Positions 1-9,252 of a stretch of 64,000 bases of DNA are shown one piece after another; within the stretch, counting starts at the first letter, position 1; each line of letters opens with the position of its first letter. The notes beneath the pieces were generated by a model, which worked only from the letters and a program-made list of their open reading frames with translations, was not told where the DNA came from and did no database searches. This DNA comes from Solibacillus palustris (GTDB lineage: Bacteria; Bacillota; Bacilli; Bacillales_A; Planococcaceae): contig NZ_JAKZFC010000001.1 of the NCBI RefSeq assembly GCF_022549215.1, positions 620,001 to 684,000 on the forward strand, in the 5' to 3' direction. The translations under genes were made by a program, and so were the position numbers.

Positions 1-551
1 TTTTAGTGAAATATGATGATGTTTATATACAGCTTTACATAGATAACGAAACGAATACATTATATGGTGTGCGTTTCTTAGATGGTGCGACGCTAGTTTT
101 ACATAAATCTTATGAAATGCAGTTTTTTGGAGAGTTAGTAGAGGCAAACACACCATCGAGCTTTGCACAAATCGAAATTAATTTAGCGAATGGACGAATT
201 TTGACAGCGTTAACGAATGCGTTTCGTGAAAAATTTGAATTACCGAAATTAGCGTATTCGAATGTGTTAACATCGTTAGCAAGTGATAATAGTGAGCAAA
301 TGTTTTTAACATTGATGGAAACACAAACAACTGAATCAGAAAAATTTGATGTCGGTGGAGAATTAGTTGCACTTGAAATTAGTTATGAGCAGTTAGGTGA
401 AAATGTAGCTGCAAATTATAAAGATCCGATTGAAGTATTACATGGTTGGATAAATTCAAAAGAGCATCGTGCACTTGTATTAAACGAAGATTATACGCTA
501 ATCGGTTCGGGTGCGTATGTAAATAATTTTACACAACTTTATATGAAGTAA
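1..551 (+). CDS. ylbC: CAP-domain protein YlbC, 3' part
   Basis: Partial gene: the reading frame is open to the left edge, so the true start lies outside the window and the GTG at 6 is only an internal codon. The visible 180 residues begin in a CAP-associated N-terminal domain (DDVYIQLYIDNETNTLYGVRF) and end in the C-terminal half of a CAP/SCP domain (LGENVAANY, then HGWINSKEHRALVLN, a typical CAP end). CAP proteins of this group are exported in bacilli and have no established activity. The position just before ylbF/ylbG matches B. subtilis ylbC. The N-terminal signal or anchor cannot be seen here. Confidence 0.85.
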   Translation, partial: LVKYDDVYIQLYIDNETNTLYGVRFLDGATLVLHKSYEMQFFGELVEANTPSSFAQIEINLANGRILTALTNAFREKFELPKLAYSNVLTSLASDNSEQMFLTLMETQTTESEKFDVGGELVALEISYEQLGENVAANYKDPIEVLHGWINSKEHRALVLNEDYTLIGSGAYVNNFTQLYMK

Positions 552-556
552 CGAAT

Positions 557-586
557 AAAAACGCTGCATACTAGTAGCGTTTTTTT
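557..586 (+). terminator. Rho-independent terminator after ylbC
   Basis: AAAAACGCT pairs with AGCGTTTTT around a 10-base loop and runs into a T tract. It separates ylbC from the murE-type gene. Confidence 0.8.
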
Positions 587-620
587 ATTTGCTTCATACA
601 GTAAAGTAAGGAGTGTGAAC

Positions 621-2099
621 GTGCAATTAGCAGAGCTATTAAATGATTGGCCGTGTACTGTTAAGGGCTCTGTGCGATGTGAAGTAATGCGTATTGAGGA
701 TCATGCGAGTGAAGTAACAGCCGGATCTATTTTTGTTGCAAGAAAAGGTAAGGAATCTAATGGGATAACGTATATTCCACAAGCAATATTAAATGGTGCG
801 GTAGCGATTGTTGTAGATGATGAACACTATTATAATTCGGCTAAGCTTACAGTTCCGCTAATTTGGGTGCCAAATACATTAAGCTTTTTAGCGTATAGTT
901 CAGCGAAAATTCATCATTTTCCTGCAGAAGCGTTGACGATTATTGCTGTGACAGGTACAAATGGGAAAACAACTGTGACTCATTTAATTGGGCAGTTATT
1001 GCAGCGATTGAAACAAAATGTCATGGTTATTGGTACAAATGGTGTATTTGTCAATGGCAAGCGATCTTTTGAGCATTATCAATCATTAACTACCTTGCAA
1101 CCAAAACAATTGCATGCGTTGTTTCATGAAGCTGTGAAAACCGGCATTCGCTATGTAGTATTAGAAGCTTCCTCAATCGGTTTGCATAAGCACCGGCTAG
1201 ATTTCTCTGATATTGATATCGGCGTGTTTTTAAATGTGACGGAAGATCATATTGAAGACCATGGTAGTTTAGAAAATTACAAATTAGCCAAGCAAATATT
1301 GGCGACAATGGCGAAACAAATTATTGTGAATAGTGACGATGTTATTTGTCGTTCCATTGGCTTTTCGAAAAAAGGGAAAAGAAGCTTTTTTGGTAAGGGA
1401 CAGCATGTAGATTATTTTTATCAAGTTTTGTTTGAAGGGACTTCCTATACAACATGCTTAGTGCAATATAAAGACGAAAAGCATGTAGTGCACATACCGT
1501 TTGTTGGAGACTATCAATGTGCGAATGTTCTAGCGGCAATGAGTGTGTTAACTCAATTAGAATACCCACTTGAGCAATTATGTCACTTTAGTGAGGAACT
1601 AACTTTACCAGAAGGAAGATTTGAACGCATTAAAAATGACAATGGATTAGACATTATTATTGATTATGCACATACACCAGATGCGATGAAACAACTACTA
1701 CTAGCTGTAAAAAGACAAGCAAAACAACGAGTTATTGTTGTATTTAGTTGTGGTGGCAATCGTGATCAAGCAAAGCGGCCAAAAATGGGTATGATTGCTT
1801 CGATTTATGCGGATGTCATTATGCTGACAACGGATAATGCCCGTGATGAAGATCCAACAACGATTAATGAACAAATACAACAGGGCTTTTCGTCTACACA
1901 AGTATTTCATGAAATTCTTGATCGGAAGCAGGCTATTTTCGCTGCATTAAATGAAGCAAAAGTAGGCGACACGGTTGTAATATTAGGCAAGGGGCATGAA
2001 AAGACACAACAGATTGGTAAGATACAAAGCGAATTTTCAGATCATCTATGTGTTTCGCAATTTTTACATGATGCACAAAAAGCAAGAAACGATAATTGA
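621..2099 (+). CDS. murE: MurE-type UDP-MurNAc-tripeptide ligase
   Basis: ATP-dependent cytoplasmic ligase that adds the third amino acid (meso-DAP or L-Lys) to UDP-MurNAc-L-Ala-D-Glu. The 492-residue length is normal for MurE. Seen: the ATP P-loop GTNGKTT (112-118), NYKLAKQ with the usual carbamylated lysine region, GRFERI (332-337), DYAHTPDA (348-355), CGGNRDQAKRPKMG (377-390), the amino-acid-selecting motif DNAR (405-408) where DAP enzymes have DNPR and staphylococcal Lys enzymes DNPA, and GKGHE (456-460). The GTG at 621 is chosen because AAGGAG ends seven bases before it; a GTG at 615 is in frame but too close. It sits between ylbC and ylbF, whereas murE normally lies between spoVD and mraY. 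Family is certain; substrate is not. Confidence 0.88.
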   Translation: MQLAELLNDWPCTVKGSVRCEVMRIEDHASEVTAGSIFVARKGKESNGITYIPQAILNGAVAIVVDDEHYYNSAKLTVPLIWVPNTLSFLAYSSAKIHHFPAEALTIIAVTGTNGKTTVTHLIGQLLQRLKQNVMVIGTNGVFVNGKRSFEHYQSLTTLQPKQLHALFHEAVKTGIRYVVLEASSIGLHKHRLDFSDIDIGVFLNVTEDHIEDHGSLENYKLAKQILATMAKQIIVNSDDVICRSIGFSKKGKRSFFGKGQHVDYFYQVLFEGTSYTTCLVQYKDEKHVVHIPFVGDYQCANVLAAMSVLTQLEYPLEQLCHFSEELTLPEGRFERIKNDNGLDIIIDYAHTPDAMKQLLLAVKRQAKQRVIVVFSCGGNRDQAKRPKMGMIASIYADVIMLTTDNARDEDPTTINEQIQQGFSSTQVFHEILDRKQAIFAALNEAKVGDTVVILGKGHEKTQQIGKIQSEFSDHLCVSQFLHDAQKARNDN

Positions 2100-2147
2100 T
2101 TTTCGAAGCGATTCTGTTATGATTATATGAGATTGGAGGAATTAACA

Positions 2148-2594
2148 ATGCTCATGACTTCAGATTGGATAATGATTTTAGATGAGGTCGATGAATTAAG
2201 CACGATGATTCTTTCTTCCACACAAGCACAGCGATATCGAGAAGCATACCATGCTGTGTATGAGGATGAAGCATTAAGTGCTCAAATTAAGGCCTTTCAA
2301 CGTTTAAAAGATCATTATGAGGATGTCCAACGCTTCGGAAAATATCATCCTGATTACAATACAATTATGAAAAAAATTCGAATGGAAAAGCGTGCGCTCG
2401 ATTTAAACGAGCAAGTAGCTTCACTTAAATTAGCGGAAAATGATTATCAAGACTTATTAGATGAAATTAGTTTTATAATCGGTCGTTCCGTTTCAGAAGC
2501 GGTTAAAATTCCTGCGAGCAATCCGTTCTTTGCAAGTGGTTCATCATGTGGCTCTGGCTGCGGTACAGGTGGCGGCTGTTCTTGTTCGGCTTAA
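2148..2594 (+). CDS. ylbF: YlbF, Y-complex regulator subunit
   Basis: Homologue of B. subtilis YlbF, which with YmcA and YaaT forms the Y-complex. That complex binds iron-sulfur clusters and helps RNase Y mature selected transcripts, affecting competence, biofilm and sporulation. The protein is 148 residues, mostly helical, and ends in a cysteine-rich tail (four Cys in the last 15 residues, CGSGCGTGGGCSCSA) that in this family takes part in cluster binding. ATG 2148 is chosen because TTGGAGGA lies at 2133-2140; the in-frame ATG at 2127 would place that SD inside the gene. An inverted GDPD-like gene follows instead of ylbG directly. Confidence 0.88.
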   Translation: MLMTSDWIMILDEVDELSTMILSSTQAQRYREAYHAVYEDEALSAQIKAFQRLKDHYEDVQRFGKYHPDYNTIMKKIRMEKRALDLNEQVASLKLAENDYQDLLDEISFIIGRSVSEAVKIPASNPFFASGSSCGSGCGTGGGCSCSA

Positions 2595-2602
2595 TGTACT
2601 AC

Positions 2603-2640
2603 AAAAAAACCAACATTCGTTTAGGAATGTTGGTTTTTTT
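2603..2640. terminator. Bidirectional terminator, ylbF / GDPD-like gene
   Basis: AAAAAAACCAACATTC pairs with GAATGTTGGTTTTTTT around a six-base loop. The A tract and T tract let it work for both converging genes. Confidence 0.9.
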
Positions 2641-2642
2641 AT

Positions 2643-3551
2643 TTAAGCTTCAATGGTTTCATTTATTAAAGCAGCAATATCAGGGCGGTTTGTAATGATA
2701 CCCATCGCGCCTTGACGAATTAAGCGATTCATCGTCATTAAATCGTCAATATCACTATATAATGTTGGGACATTTAAGTCTGCTAAAAACTTTACAAAGC
2801 GCGTCGAGTCATAGTTGAAAACACCTGCTTTTAGCGGTACAACGAATAAATCGACTTTTGGATGATATAAATGACCGAATTGACTTGTAAATGCTGTCAT
2901 TGCTTTTTTTACATCGCTTTCACCTGCACCTAATGCGATGCGGTTTTGTGCGTATAAATTGAACCGGTCGATTTGTTCGCTATATGGGCTTGTTACGATA
3001 ATTTGATACTGAATATCTAATTCTTCGATTAAGCGCCATAGTTTTGAAGGCATTAAACTACCTTCATATGTGTCAGGGCTGTCCTGAATAGACACGATAA
3101 ATAGTTTATTTGGATATATTTCGAATAGTTCACGCAATGTAACAACTGCAACAGCTTCGTCTTCATATGGGCGTGTGCCGTCAATTGCTTCAAAATGATA
3201 GCCGATATTAAGTTGCTTCAGTTCTTCTAATGTTAAATCTTTAATGTAACCTGCACCGTTTGCTGTACGATCAACAGTCGCGTCATGGAATGCGATAATT
3301 TCTTCGTCTTTTGTTAGACGTACGCTTACAGCAAATCCATCTACACCATGATTGCTCGCTTGTTCGAATGCAAGTGATGAGTGTTCAGGAGCTAAAGCGG
3401 AGCCCCCATACTGTGCGATAATAATTGGGCGTTCAAATTGTAATGCTTCTTTAGATTCGCGTTTTTGCGGCTTCGAAATAGCTTTGGATCCTGCCCATGC
3501 CGCAGCACTCGCCGCAGCAATTGCTAAAGCAACTTTTGTTTTCTTACCCAT
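2643..3551 (-). CDS. Glycerophosphodiesterase-fold protein, probably inactive
   Basis: 302 residues with an N-terminal hydrophobic anchor or signal (about 6-24) followed by a GDPD-type TIM barrel. Barrel landmarks remain: APEH (54-57), VRLTKD, FHD (88-90), VTLRELFEIYP (137-147) and the closing GIITNRPD. The catalytic signature is eroded. The HR pair that opens the fold is Q47-Y48, the ExD metal-binding pair is A74 and S76, and the later IExK strand reads VSIQ (153-156). It therefore looks like a surface or membrane-attached pseudoenzyme. The start ATG has GAGGAGG upstream. It is inserted in reverse between ylbF and ylbG, which are neighbours in B. subtilis. Fold assignment is fairly sure; role unknown. 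Confidence 0.8.
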   Translation of the reverse strand: MGKKTKVALAIAAASAAAWAGSKAISKPQKRESKEALQFERPIIIAQYGGSALAPEHSSLAFEQASNHGVDGFAVSVRLTKDEEIIAFHDATVDRTANGAGYIKDLTLEELKQLNIGYHFEAIDGTRPYEDEAVAVVTLRELFEIYPNKLFIVSIQDSPDTYEGSLMPSKLWRLIEELDIQYQIIVTSPYSEQIDRFNLYAQNRIALGAGESDVKKAMTAFTSQFGHLYHPKVDLFVVPLKAGVFNYDSTRFVKFLADLNVPTLYSDIDDLMTMNRLIRQGAMGIITNRPDIAALINETIEA

Positions 3552-3826
3552 TAAATTCGTCCTCCTCTAACCGTACATTTCTATTATTAAGGTTATGAAA
3601 AATAGAGTGTGAAAAGTGCTTGAACGCATGGAGTGCATATTATCACTCTACTCGTTCCTATTATAACGGATAACGACGTCTACTGTCTAAACTCTGTTGC
3701 TATCAATTTGCACATTTGGTATTCTTTTAATGGATAATGTAGTAAAAATTTTGTTCAAATGAGCAGGGGTTACTGTTTATTTTTGACAATATACGTGGTG
3801 GTTTATATGAGAAAAGAGGGATTTAT
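3552..3826. other. Intergenic region between divergent GDPD-like gene and ylbG
   Basis: About 275 bases that must hold the divergent promoters for the GDPD-like gene and ylbG. No convincing sigma-A pair with sensible spacing and leader length was found. No RNA gene or repeat was seen. Confidence 0.4.
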
Positions 3827-4099
3827 TTGAATGAAAGACAAGGTTTGATTGTTTACGTTCATCAATTAAAGCATGCGAAATCGCTGAGGAAATATGGACA
3901 TGTTAATTTTATTTCACGGAAACAGAAATATGTAGTGATTTATTGTAACCGTGATGAAATGGAAGCCTTAATGACAAAAATACAACGCCTTCCATTTGTG
4001 AAAGACGTTGTAGAGTCATATCGACCATTTCTCAAAACGGAATTTGAAAATGCAAAGCCAGATAAGGCAAAAGAATACGATTATAAAGTTGGACTTTAA
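3827..4099 (+). CDS. ylbG: YlbG family protein (DUF2129)
   Basis: Small 90-residue cytoplasmic protein matching the YlbG/DUF2129 family, conserved in Bacillales and of unknown function. Typical features are the start RQGLIVYVHQLKHAKSLRKYG, the central strand-rich VNFISRKQKYVVIYCN and the motif LPFVKDVVESYRP. It starts at TTG 3827, with AGAGGG six bases upstream; the nearby ATG at 3831 is in another frame. In B. subtilis ylbG follows ylbF and precedes rsmD; here two extra genes separate it from rsmD. Confidence 0.87.
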   Translation: MNERQGLIVYVHQLKHAKSLRKYGHVNFISRKQKYVVIYCNRDEMEALMTKIQRLPFVKDVVESYRPFLKTEFENAKPDKAKEYDYKVGL

Positions 4100-4230
4100 C
4101 TTCTTTTAGCTAGTGTTTAAACATCCGCTGAAAGAAGTTAATCTTCCGGCGGATATCATGAATTCGGTAAGTAGTTCTATGCACGAGCGCAAAACAAATC
4201 CCAGACACATATACACCCAGACATAATGAT

Positions 4231-4620
4231 TTAATGCATTGGTGGTATGTAATGGTTTAGTCGTAAAATACCTATTAAGTATTGATAATATTGATTTGTT
4301 TCCGAAAAAATAGAGGAGTGCTTAATTTCGAAAATATTTTCTAGCTGACCCGCGTCTTGGATCACTTGTTTAAAAATTTCGATGCGCTTCGAAGGTTTAT
4401 CTTCGTTAAATGGAATTCCTTCGCGGCAAATATATATTGGCATGAATTTGCTTTCGCCGGCTGGTTTAAATGCTACAGCAAGGGAAGCAACTTGTTGGCC
4501 GTTATGATTAGCAGTGAAAATGAACGCGTTATGGAAACGGTTTTCATTTGTTTTAACTAGCTCGCAAAGCTCGTAAATGTCACCATAACCTTGACCAAGT
4601 TCGATAAATTGTTGAATCAT
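4231..4620 (-). CDS. Small conserved protein of unknown function (DUF7147-like)
   Basis: 129-residue soluble protein starting MIQQFIELGQGYGDIYELCELV. The start is set by AAGGATG just upstream on the minus strand; an upstream in-frame codon would only add a tail without SD. No signal peptide, transmembrane segment or known catalytic motif was seen. It resembles a short protein found near ylbG/rsmD in other Bacillales, often mislabelled as methylthioribose kinase and now, I believe, in DUF7147; that assignment is from memory. It is divergent from the stalk-domain gene that starts at 4673, so the two share a 52-base promoter region. Confidence 0.6.
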   Translation of the reverse strand: MIQQFIELGQGYGDIYELCELVKTNENRFHNAFIFTANHNGQQVASLAVAFKPAGESKFMPIYICREGIPFNEDKPSKRIEIFKQVIQDAGQLENIFEIKHSSIFSETNQYYQYLIGILRLNHYIPPMH

Positions 4621-4672
4621 TATGACACATCCTTTCTTTACAATAATATCATGATGCAGGAGGGGAGAGCAC

Positions 4673-6094
4673 ATGAAAATTGCAGTAAGTATTTTTTCCT
4701 TTTTAGCAATTTTAATTGGAACTGTACTTTTTATGCAGTTCCAAGTTTATTCGGATGAAGTAGACTCAATCGAAAAGGGCTATCAATACTCGCAAGAAAT
4801 TGAAATTGTTTATCATGGCGAAAGTTTAGACATTCGCCAGCATTTCAAAAACTTACCTACAGAAGAAATTAGTATCGAGTGGCCGAAAAAAGCGATTAAT
4901 CCGAATTGTTTTATAGAAAATGAAAATAGCTGTGCGCGTTTAAGTGAAGATTCTTTAACATTTAAACCAGGTGAAACACGTGCACAATCGATTTCTTATG
5001 TTATTCCGTTAGAAAAAGGGTTGCAGTCTAGCAAACTGATGAAAGATGTGTTCGCAACATTAAAAAAAGGCAATGTCCAGTTTTCGACGGTACATATTTC
5101 TACTCAACCTGAAATTCAAGGGGAGTGGGTGACGGGTTTACCGTTAATTGGTGAGCAAAAACTAACATTAGTAAATTACACAATGTTTAGTGGGCGCGGT
5201 GCAGTAAAAGATTTATTCTGGCAGGATGGTGACATTGATTTACACCATCAATCCGATGTGTTATCCATTTATTCGAAAACAGAAATGAAACCGGCTTTTT
5301 ATGAAAAACTAAAAACGGTAAACTTTTTAAGTGATGATTATTTTGCGGTTATAAATGGAACAAATATGGATAGTTTAGAAGGATATCGAATGTTATTTTT
5401 ACCGAATCTTACAGTAGAGAAATTACAGCATACAGTCGTAATTTCACAATTAGAAGCAATGTATGAATTCGGCGACAGTCCGAATTGGGTGAAAGAATTA
5501 GTTGCCTCTTATTTAACGGGAACTGTATTCGGTAGTGATAAAACAAAAGAAGTTGCAGCTACGATTACAAATCAAATGACCGATGAGCAATTAGATGATT
5601 GGTTAGCGCGTTTACAAGCGTTAGAAGGTCGAAAAATGAATACGAAAGTTTTGGACGAGCAATTGTCAGAAGTGCTAGGTGCGTCAACTAAATACATAAC
5701 GATGAGTGCGACAACAGAAGGCTCTTATCCATTTTTATTTAATGACCCACGTGAAATTTATGTCAACTTGCATAAGCAAGAAGCCATTCAAGTGGTATTA
5801 AAAGATGGGGAAATATTATATTCCGCGGATTCTTTATTAAATGAGTTAGGATATGATGTGAAAACGGGTGAAAACGGGTATTATGTAACGAGTGAAACAC
5901 GTGCGTTCCGATTCCCACATGACCCAGGCTTCTATGTATTCAACCAGCGTCGTTATAATACGGTATCAATGCCGATTAAAAAAGTTGCGGGGCAGTATTT
6001 CATTGAAGAAGCGTGGTTACAACGTCTATTTTTAGTCGAGTTAACAAAATCGGAAAATCGTATTACGATTACAGCACCTGGTGAGCAACAATAG
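4673..6094 (+). CDS. Membrane-anchored or secreted stalk-domain protein, unknown function
   Basis: 473 residues. An N-terminal hydrophobic segment (about 3-21) acts as a signal or anchor. A region with a close cysteine pair (CFIENENSC) and a long alpha/beta part of no recognised family follow. The last ~100 residues resemble the stalk/copper-amine-oxidase N-like domain: EIYVNLHKQEAIQVVLKDG, then SLLNELGYDV, ending in a second similar repeat. Such domains usually project exported proteins from the envelope. The start has AGGAGGGG 6-14 bases upstream. It is probably cotranscribed with rsmD-coaD (26-base gap to rsmD), though no functional link is evident. I do not recognise a specific function. 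Confidence 0.6.
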   Translation: MKIAVSIFSFLAILIGTVLFMQFQVYSDEVDSIEKGYQYSQEIEIVYHGESLDIRQHFKNLPTEEISIEWPKKAINPNCFIENENSCARLSEDSLTFKPGETRAQSISYVIPLEKGLQSSKLMKDVFATLKKGNVQFSTVHISTQPEIQGEWVTGLPLIGEQKLTLVNYTMFSGRGAVKDLFWQDGDIDLHHQSDVLSIYSKTEMKPAFYEKLKTVNFLSDDYFAVINGTNMDSLEGYRMLFLPNLTVEKLQHTVVISQLEAMYEFGDSPNWVKELVASYLTGTVFGSDKTKEVAATITNQMTDEQLDDWLARLQALEGRKMNTKVLDEQLSEVLGASTKYITMSATTEGSYPFLFNDPREIYVNLHKQEAIQVVLKDGEILYSADSLLNELGYDVKTGENGYYVTSETRAFRFPHDPGFYVFNQRRYNTVSMPIKKVAGQYFIEEAWLQRLFLVELTKSENRITITAPGEQQ

Positions 6095-6120
6095 ACGATT
6101 TTAGAAAGATTGGTGAAAAC

Positions 6121-7175
<1,055 letters not shown>

Positions 7176-7176
7176 T

Positions 7177-7226
7177 AAAAAGCTTTTGTGTCAGAGGAAT
7201 TCCCCTTAGTACACAAAAGCTTTTTT
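7177..7226. terminator. Bidirectional terminator, coaD / ylbJ-like gene
   Basis: AAAAAGCTTTTGTGT pairs with ACACAAAAGCTTTTT around a ~19-base loop, with T or A tracts on both sides. Its right end touches the stop codon of the converging ylbJ-like gene. Confidence 0.88.
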
Positions 7227-8091
7227 ACATGAAGAATAAGAAAAAGAGCAGTGGGATACATAGGATGTAAATCGCACGTAATATAAAATAAGGACGCATT
7301 GGAATTTGTGCTGTACGCGCGATAACTACTACTTGTAGATGGATGCTAAAGCTTTGGGTAGTAAGAAGTACAACTATAAAAAATATAAGCCAATCCCCGT
7401 ACAAATGTTGTTGTAGCATAGCTAGTCCATTTGTCATTTCAAGTATGCCAGCTGTAAATACTTTGAATACTGTAGGAAGGGTAGTGAAGGATTCAATACT
7501 ATGAATGACAACGTGATAAATTGTGGTGAAAAAAATTAACGTTATTGCCACTGTAAGAATTGTCGGTGCACTATCACGTATGCTATTTGAAAAAGGCGTT
7601 GTTTCTTTGAAATGGGCTACTTCTTGAACCCCTTCCTTTGCCACAAGGCGTAAAACAACTAGTAACAAGCAGAGTGAAAAGCTATGTATTAACAGTAAAT
7701 ATTGCCAGCTAAACGTAGTAGATTGCAGTAAGTCCTGTCCAACAAAACCAAATAGAAATAACGGACTAGGGCTATGACAAATCCCAAGCATTAAAGCCGC
7801 TTGACGTTTTGTAAATACTTGTTGTTTTGTGAGCTGTGTAATCGTTGCAGCACCTGTAGGAAATCCACCAATCGCGCTAATAAAGTAGGTTTGTAAAAAG
7901 GTGAAATAGGAAGCTTTAGAGGAAGTAGTGGTGATGCGAATGAGCCAGCTCGTTAAAATTAAATACGGCAATAAATATGGGAAAAGCGCCTCCATAAAAA
8001 GTGTAAACCCTAAATCTACTCCTTCATGCGTAACATCAGGAAATTGTAACATCAAAAAAATTAGTACTAAGCATAAAAGGATCTTCCAAAT
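7225..8091 (-). CDS. ylbJ: YlbJ-like sporulation membrane protein
   Basis: Polytopic membrane protein with at least seven hydrophobic segments. It carries nucleoside-recognition/YlbJ features (GVDLGFTLFMEALFPYLLPYLI, ISAIGGFPTGAATI, ICHSPSPLFLFGFVG). B. subtilis YlbJ is a sporulation protein, and the gene sits where ylbJ is expected, after coaD and before ylbL. At about 288 residues it is shorter than the roughly 400-residue B. subtilis protein. No ATG/GTG/TTG start has an SD. The frame is open upstream of the TTG/ATG at 8055/8052, and an ATT at 8091 follows AAGGATG (8099-8105) by seven bases, adding a first membrane segment (WKILLCLVLIFLML) that the family expects. I chose ATT for that reason; start uncertain. 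Confidence 0.65.
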   Translation of the reverse strand: MWKILLCLVLIFLMLQFPDVTHEGVDLGFTLFMEALFPYLLPYLILTSWLIRITTTSSKASYFTFLQTYFISAIGGFPTGAATITQLTKQQVFTKRQAALMLGICHSPSPLFLFGFVGQDLLQSTTFSWQYLLLIHSFSLCLLLVVLRLVAKEGVQEVAHFKETTPFSNSIRDSAPTILTVAITLIFFTTIYHVVIHSIESFTTLPTVFKVFTAGILEMTNGLAMLQQHLYGDWLIFFIVVLLTTQSFSIHLQVVVIARTAQIPMRPYFILRAIYILCIPLLFFLFFM

Positions 8092-8202
8092 AGTTCGTCA
8101 TCCTTTACAAAGTTTTGTCATTCATTCGTTCAAATGCTACACTAATTGTATGCACAGGTAATTTAAATTAGTCTTTCACTGATTTTGGAGGCGTTCGAAA
8201 AA

Positions 8203-9252
8203 ATGAACAATAAAGCGAAAATTTCATTAGGAATCTTTTTTATTTTTTTAATAGTGATATCATTTTATCGCTTGGATTATTATATTACAAAACCTGGTGG
8301 TACGTATGATGTGAGCGATTTCCTATCCGTTCAAAATGGTGATGTGGACGATGAGGGTGCACTTTACATGACAACCGTTGCAATGGGACGTGCAACCATT
8401 CTCACGTATGCAATGGCGAGTGTTATGGACTTTTATGACATTGTAAAAATTAAGGATGTACGTCAAGAGGAAGAAGATGACGAGGAATATAATGTGCGCC
8501 AATTAAAATACATGACGGATTCACAGTTTAGTGCAACGTATGTTGCGTTTAAACACGCAGGATTAGACTATCAAGTGACGTATAAAGGGCTCTACGTACT
8601 CAATGTGTTAGCAAAAGGTGCGGCAGATGGGTATTTAAAGCCGGGCGATGAAATTGTTGAAGCAGATGGTAAGCGCATTGATAGTTTAGAAACGTTCCGT
8701 GAAATTATTACCCCAAAAACAAATGGTGACCAAATTCGTCTTGTGGTGAAGCGTAATGAAAAACTGATTGATGTAACTTTAGATATTAAAGAAATTCCAG
8801 GTTCGGATGGCCGTTATGGGATAGGTGTAACCTATTCAGAAAGTAAATCGATCAAAACCGACCCGAAAGTGAACGTGAAAACGGAAGATATTGGTGGTCC
8901 TTCAGCTGGCCTAATGTTTACCTTAGAGCTGTTAAATCAGTTGATTGACGAAGATATTACAAAGGGCTATAACGTGGCAGGTACTGGTGAAATGTTTGAA
9001 GATGGTACAGTAGGTCGCATTGGTGGGATTGAGAAAAAGATTGTATCTGCAGATAAAAAAGGAGTCGATATTTTCTTTGCGCCTGATGATGAAATAACAG
9101 AAGCGATGCTTGAGTATGACCCAAACATCGAATCTAATTATGAAACTGCGAAGAAAACAGGCGAAAAAATTAAGGCCAACATGAAAATAGTGCCGGTGAA
9201 AACGATTGATGATGCACTGGACTATTTGGAAAAATTACAACCCAAAAATTAA
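8203..9252 (+). CDS. ylbL: Lon-like PDZ membrane protease YlbL
   Basis: 349-residue membrane-anchored serine protease. One N-terminal transmembrane segment (about 6-24) is followed by a PDZ domain (about 130-195; YVLNVLAKGAADGYLKPGD) and an S16 Lon-type protease domain. The likely dyad is Ser234 in DIGGPSAG and Lys279 in GRIGGIEKK. In B. subtilis YlbL, with CtpA, degrades the division inhibitor YneA during recovery from DNA damage. ATG 8203 is preferred: the in-frame TTG at 8185 overlaps the GGAGG SD. Its 3' end overlaps that of tmcAL by four bases, tail to tail. Confidence 0.9.
   Translation: MNNKAKISLGIFFIFLIVISFYRLDYYITKPGGTYDVSDFLSVQNGDVDDEGALYMTTVAMGRATILTYAMASVMDFYDIVKIKDVRQEEEDDEEYNVRQLKYMTDSQFSATYVAFKHAGLDYQVTYKGLYVLNVLAKGAADGYLKPGDEIVEADGKRIDSLETFREIITPKTNGDQIRLVVKRNEKLIDVTLDIKEIPGSDGRYGIGVTYSESKSIKTDPKVNVKTEDIGGPSAGLMFTLELLNQLIDEDITKGYNVAGTGEMFEDGTVGRIGGIEKKIVSADKKGVDIFFAPDDEITEAMLEYDPNIESNYETAKKTGEKIKANMKIVPVKTIDDALDYLEKLQPKN

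Noticed and set aside
595-602. CATACAGT resembling a sigma-E -10 before the murE-type gene
   Set aside because: No -35 at the right distance, and transcription would begin inside the SD of the gene.
3783-3788. TTGACA as a -35 for ylbG
   Set aside because: The only -10-like bases (TATATG/TATGAG) would start transcription at the SD of the TTG start, leaving no leader.
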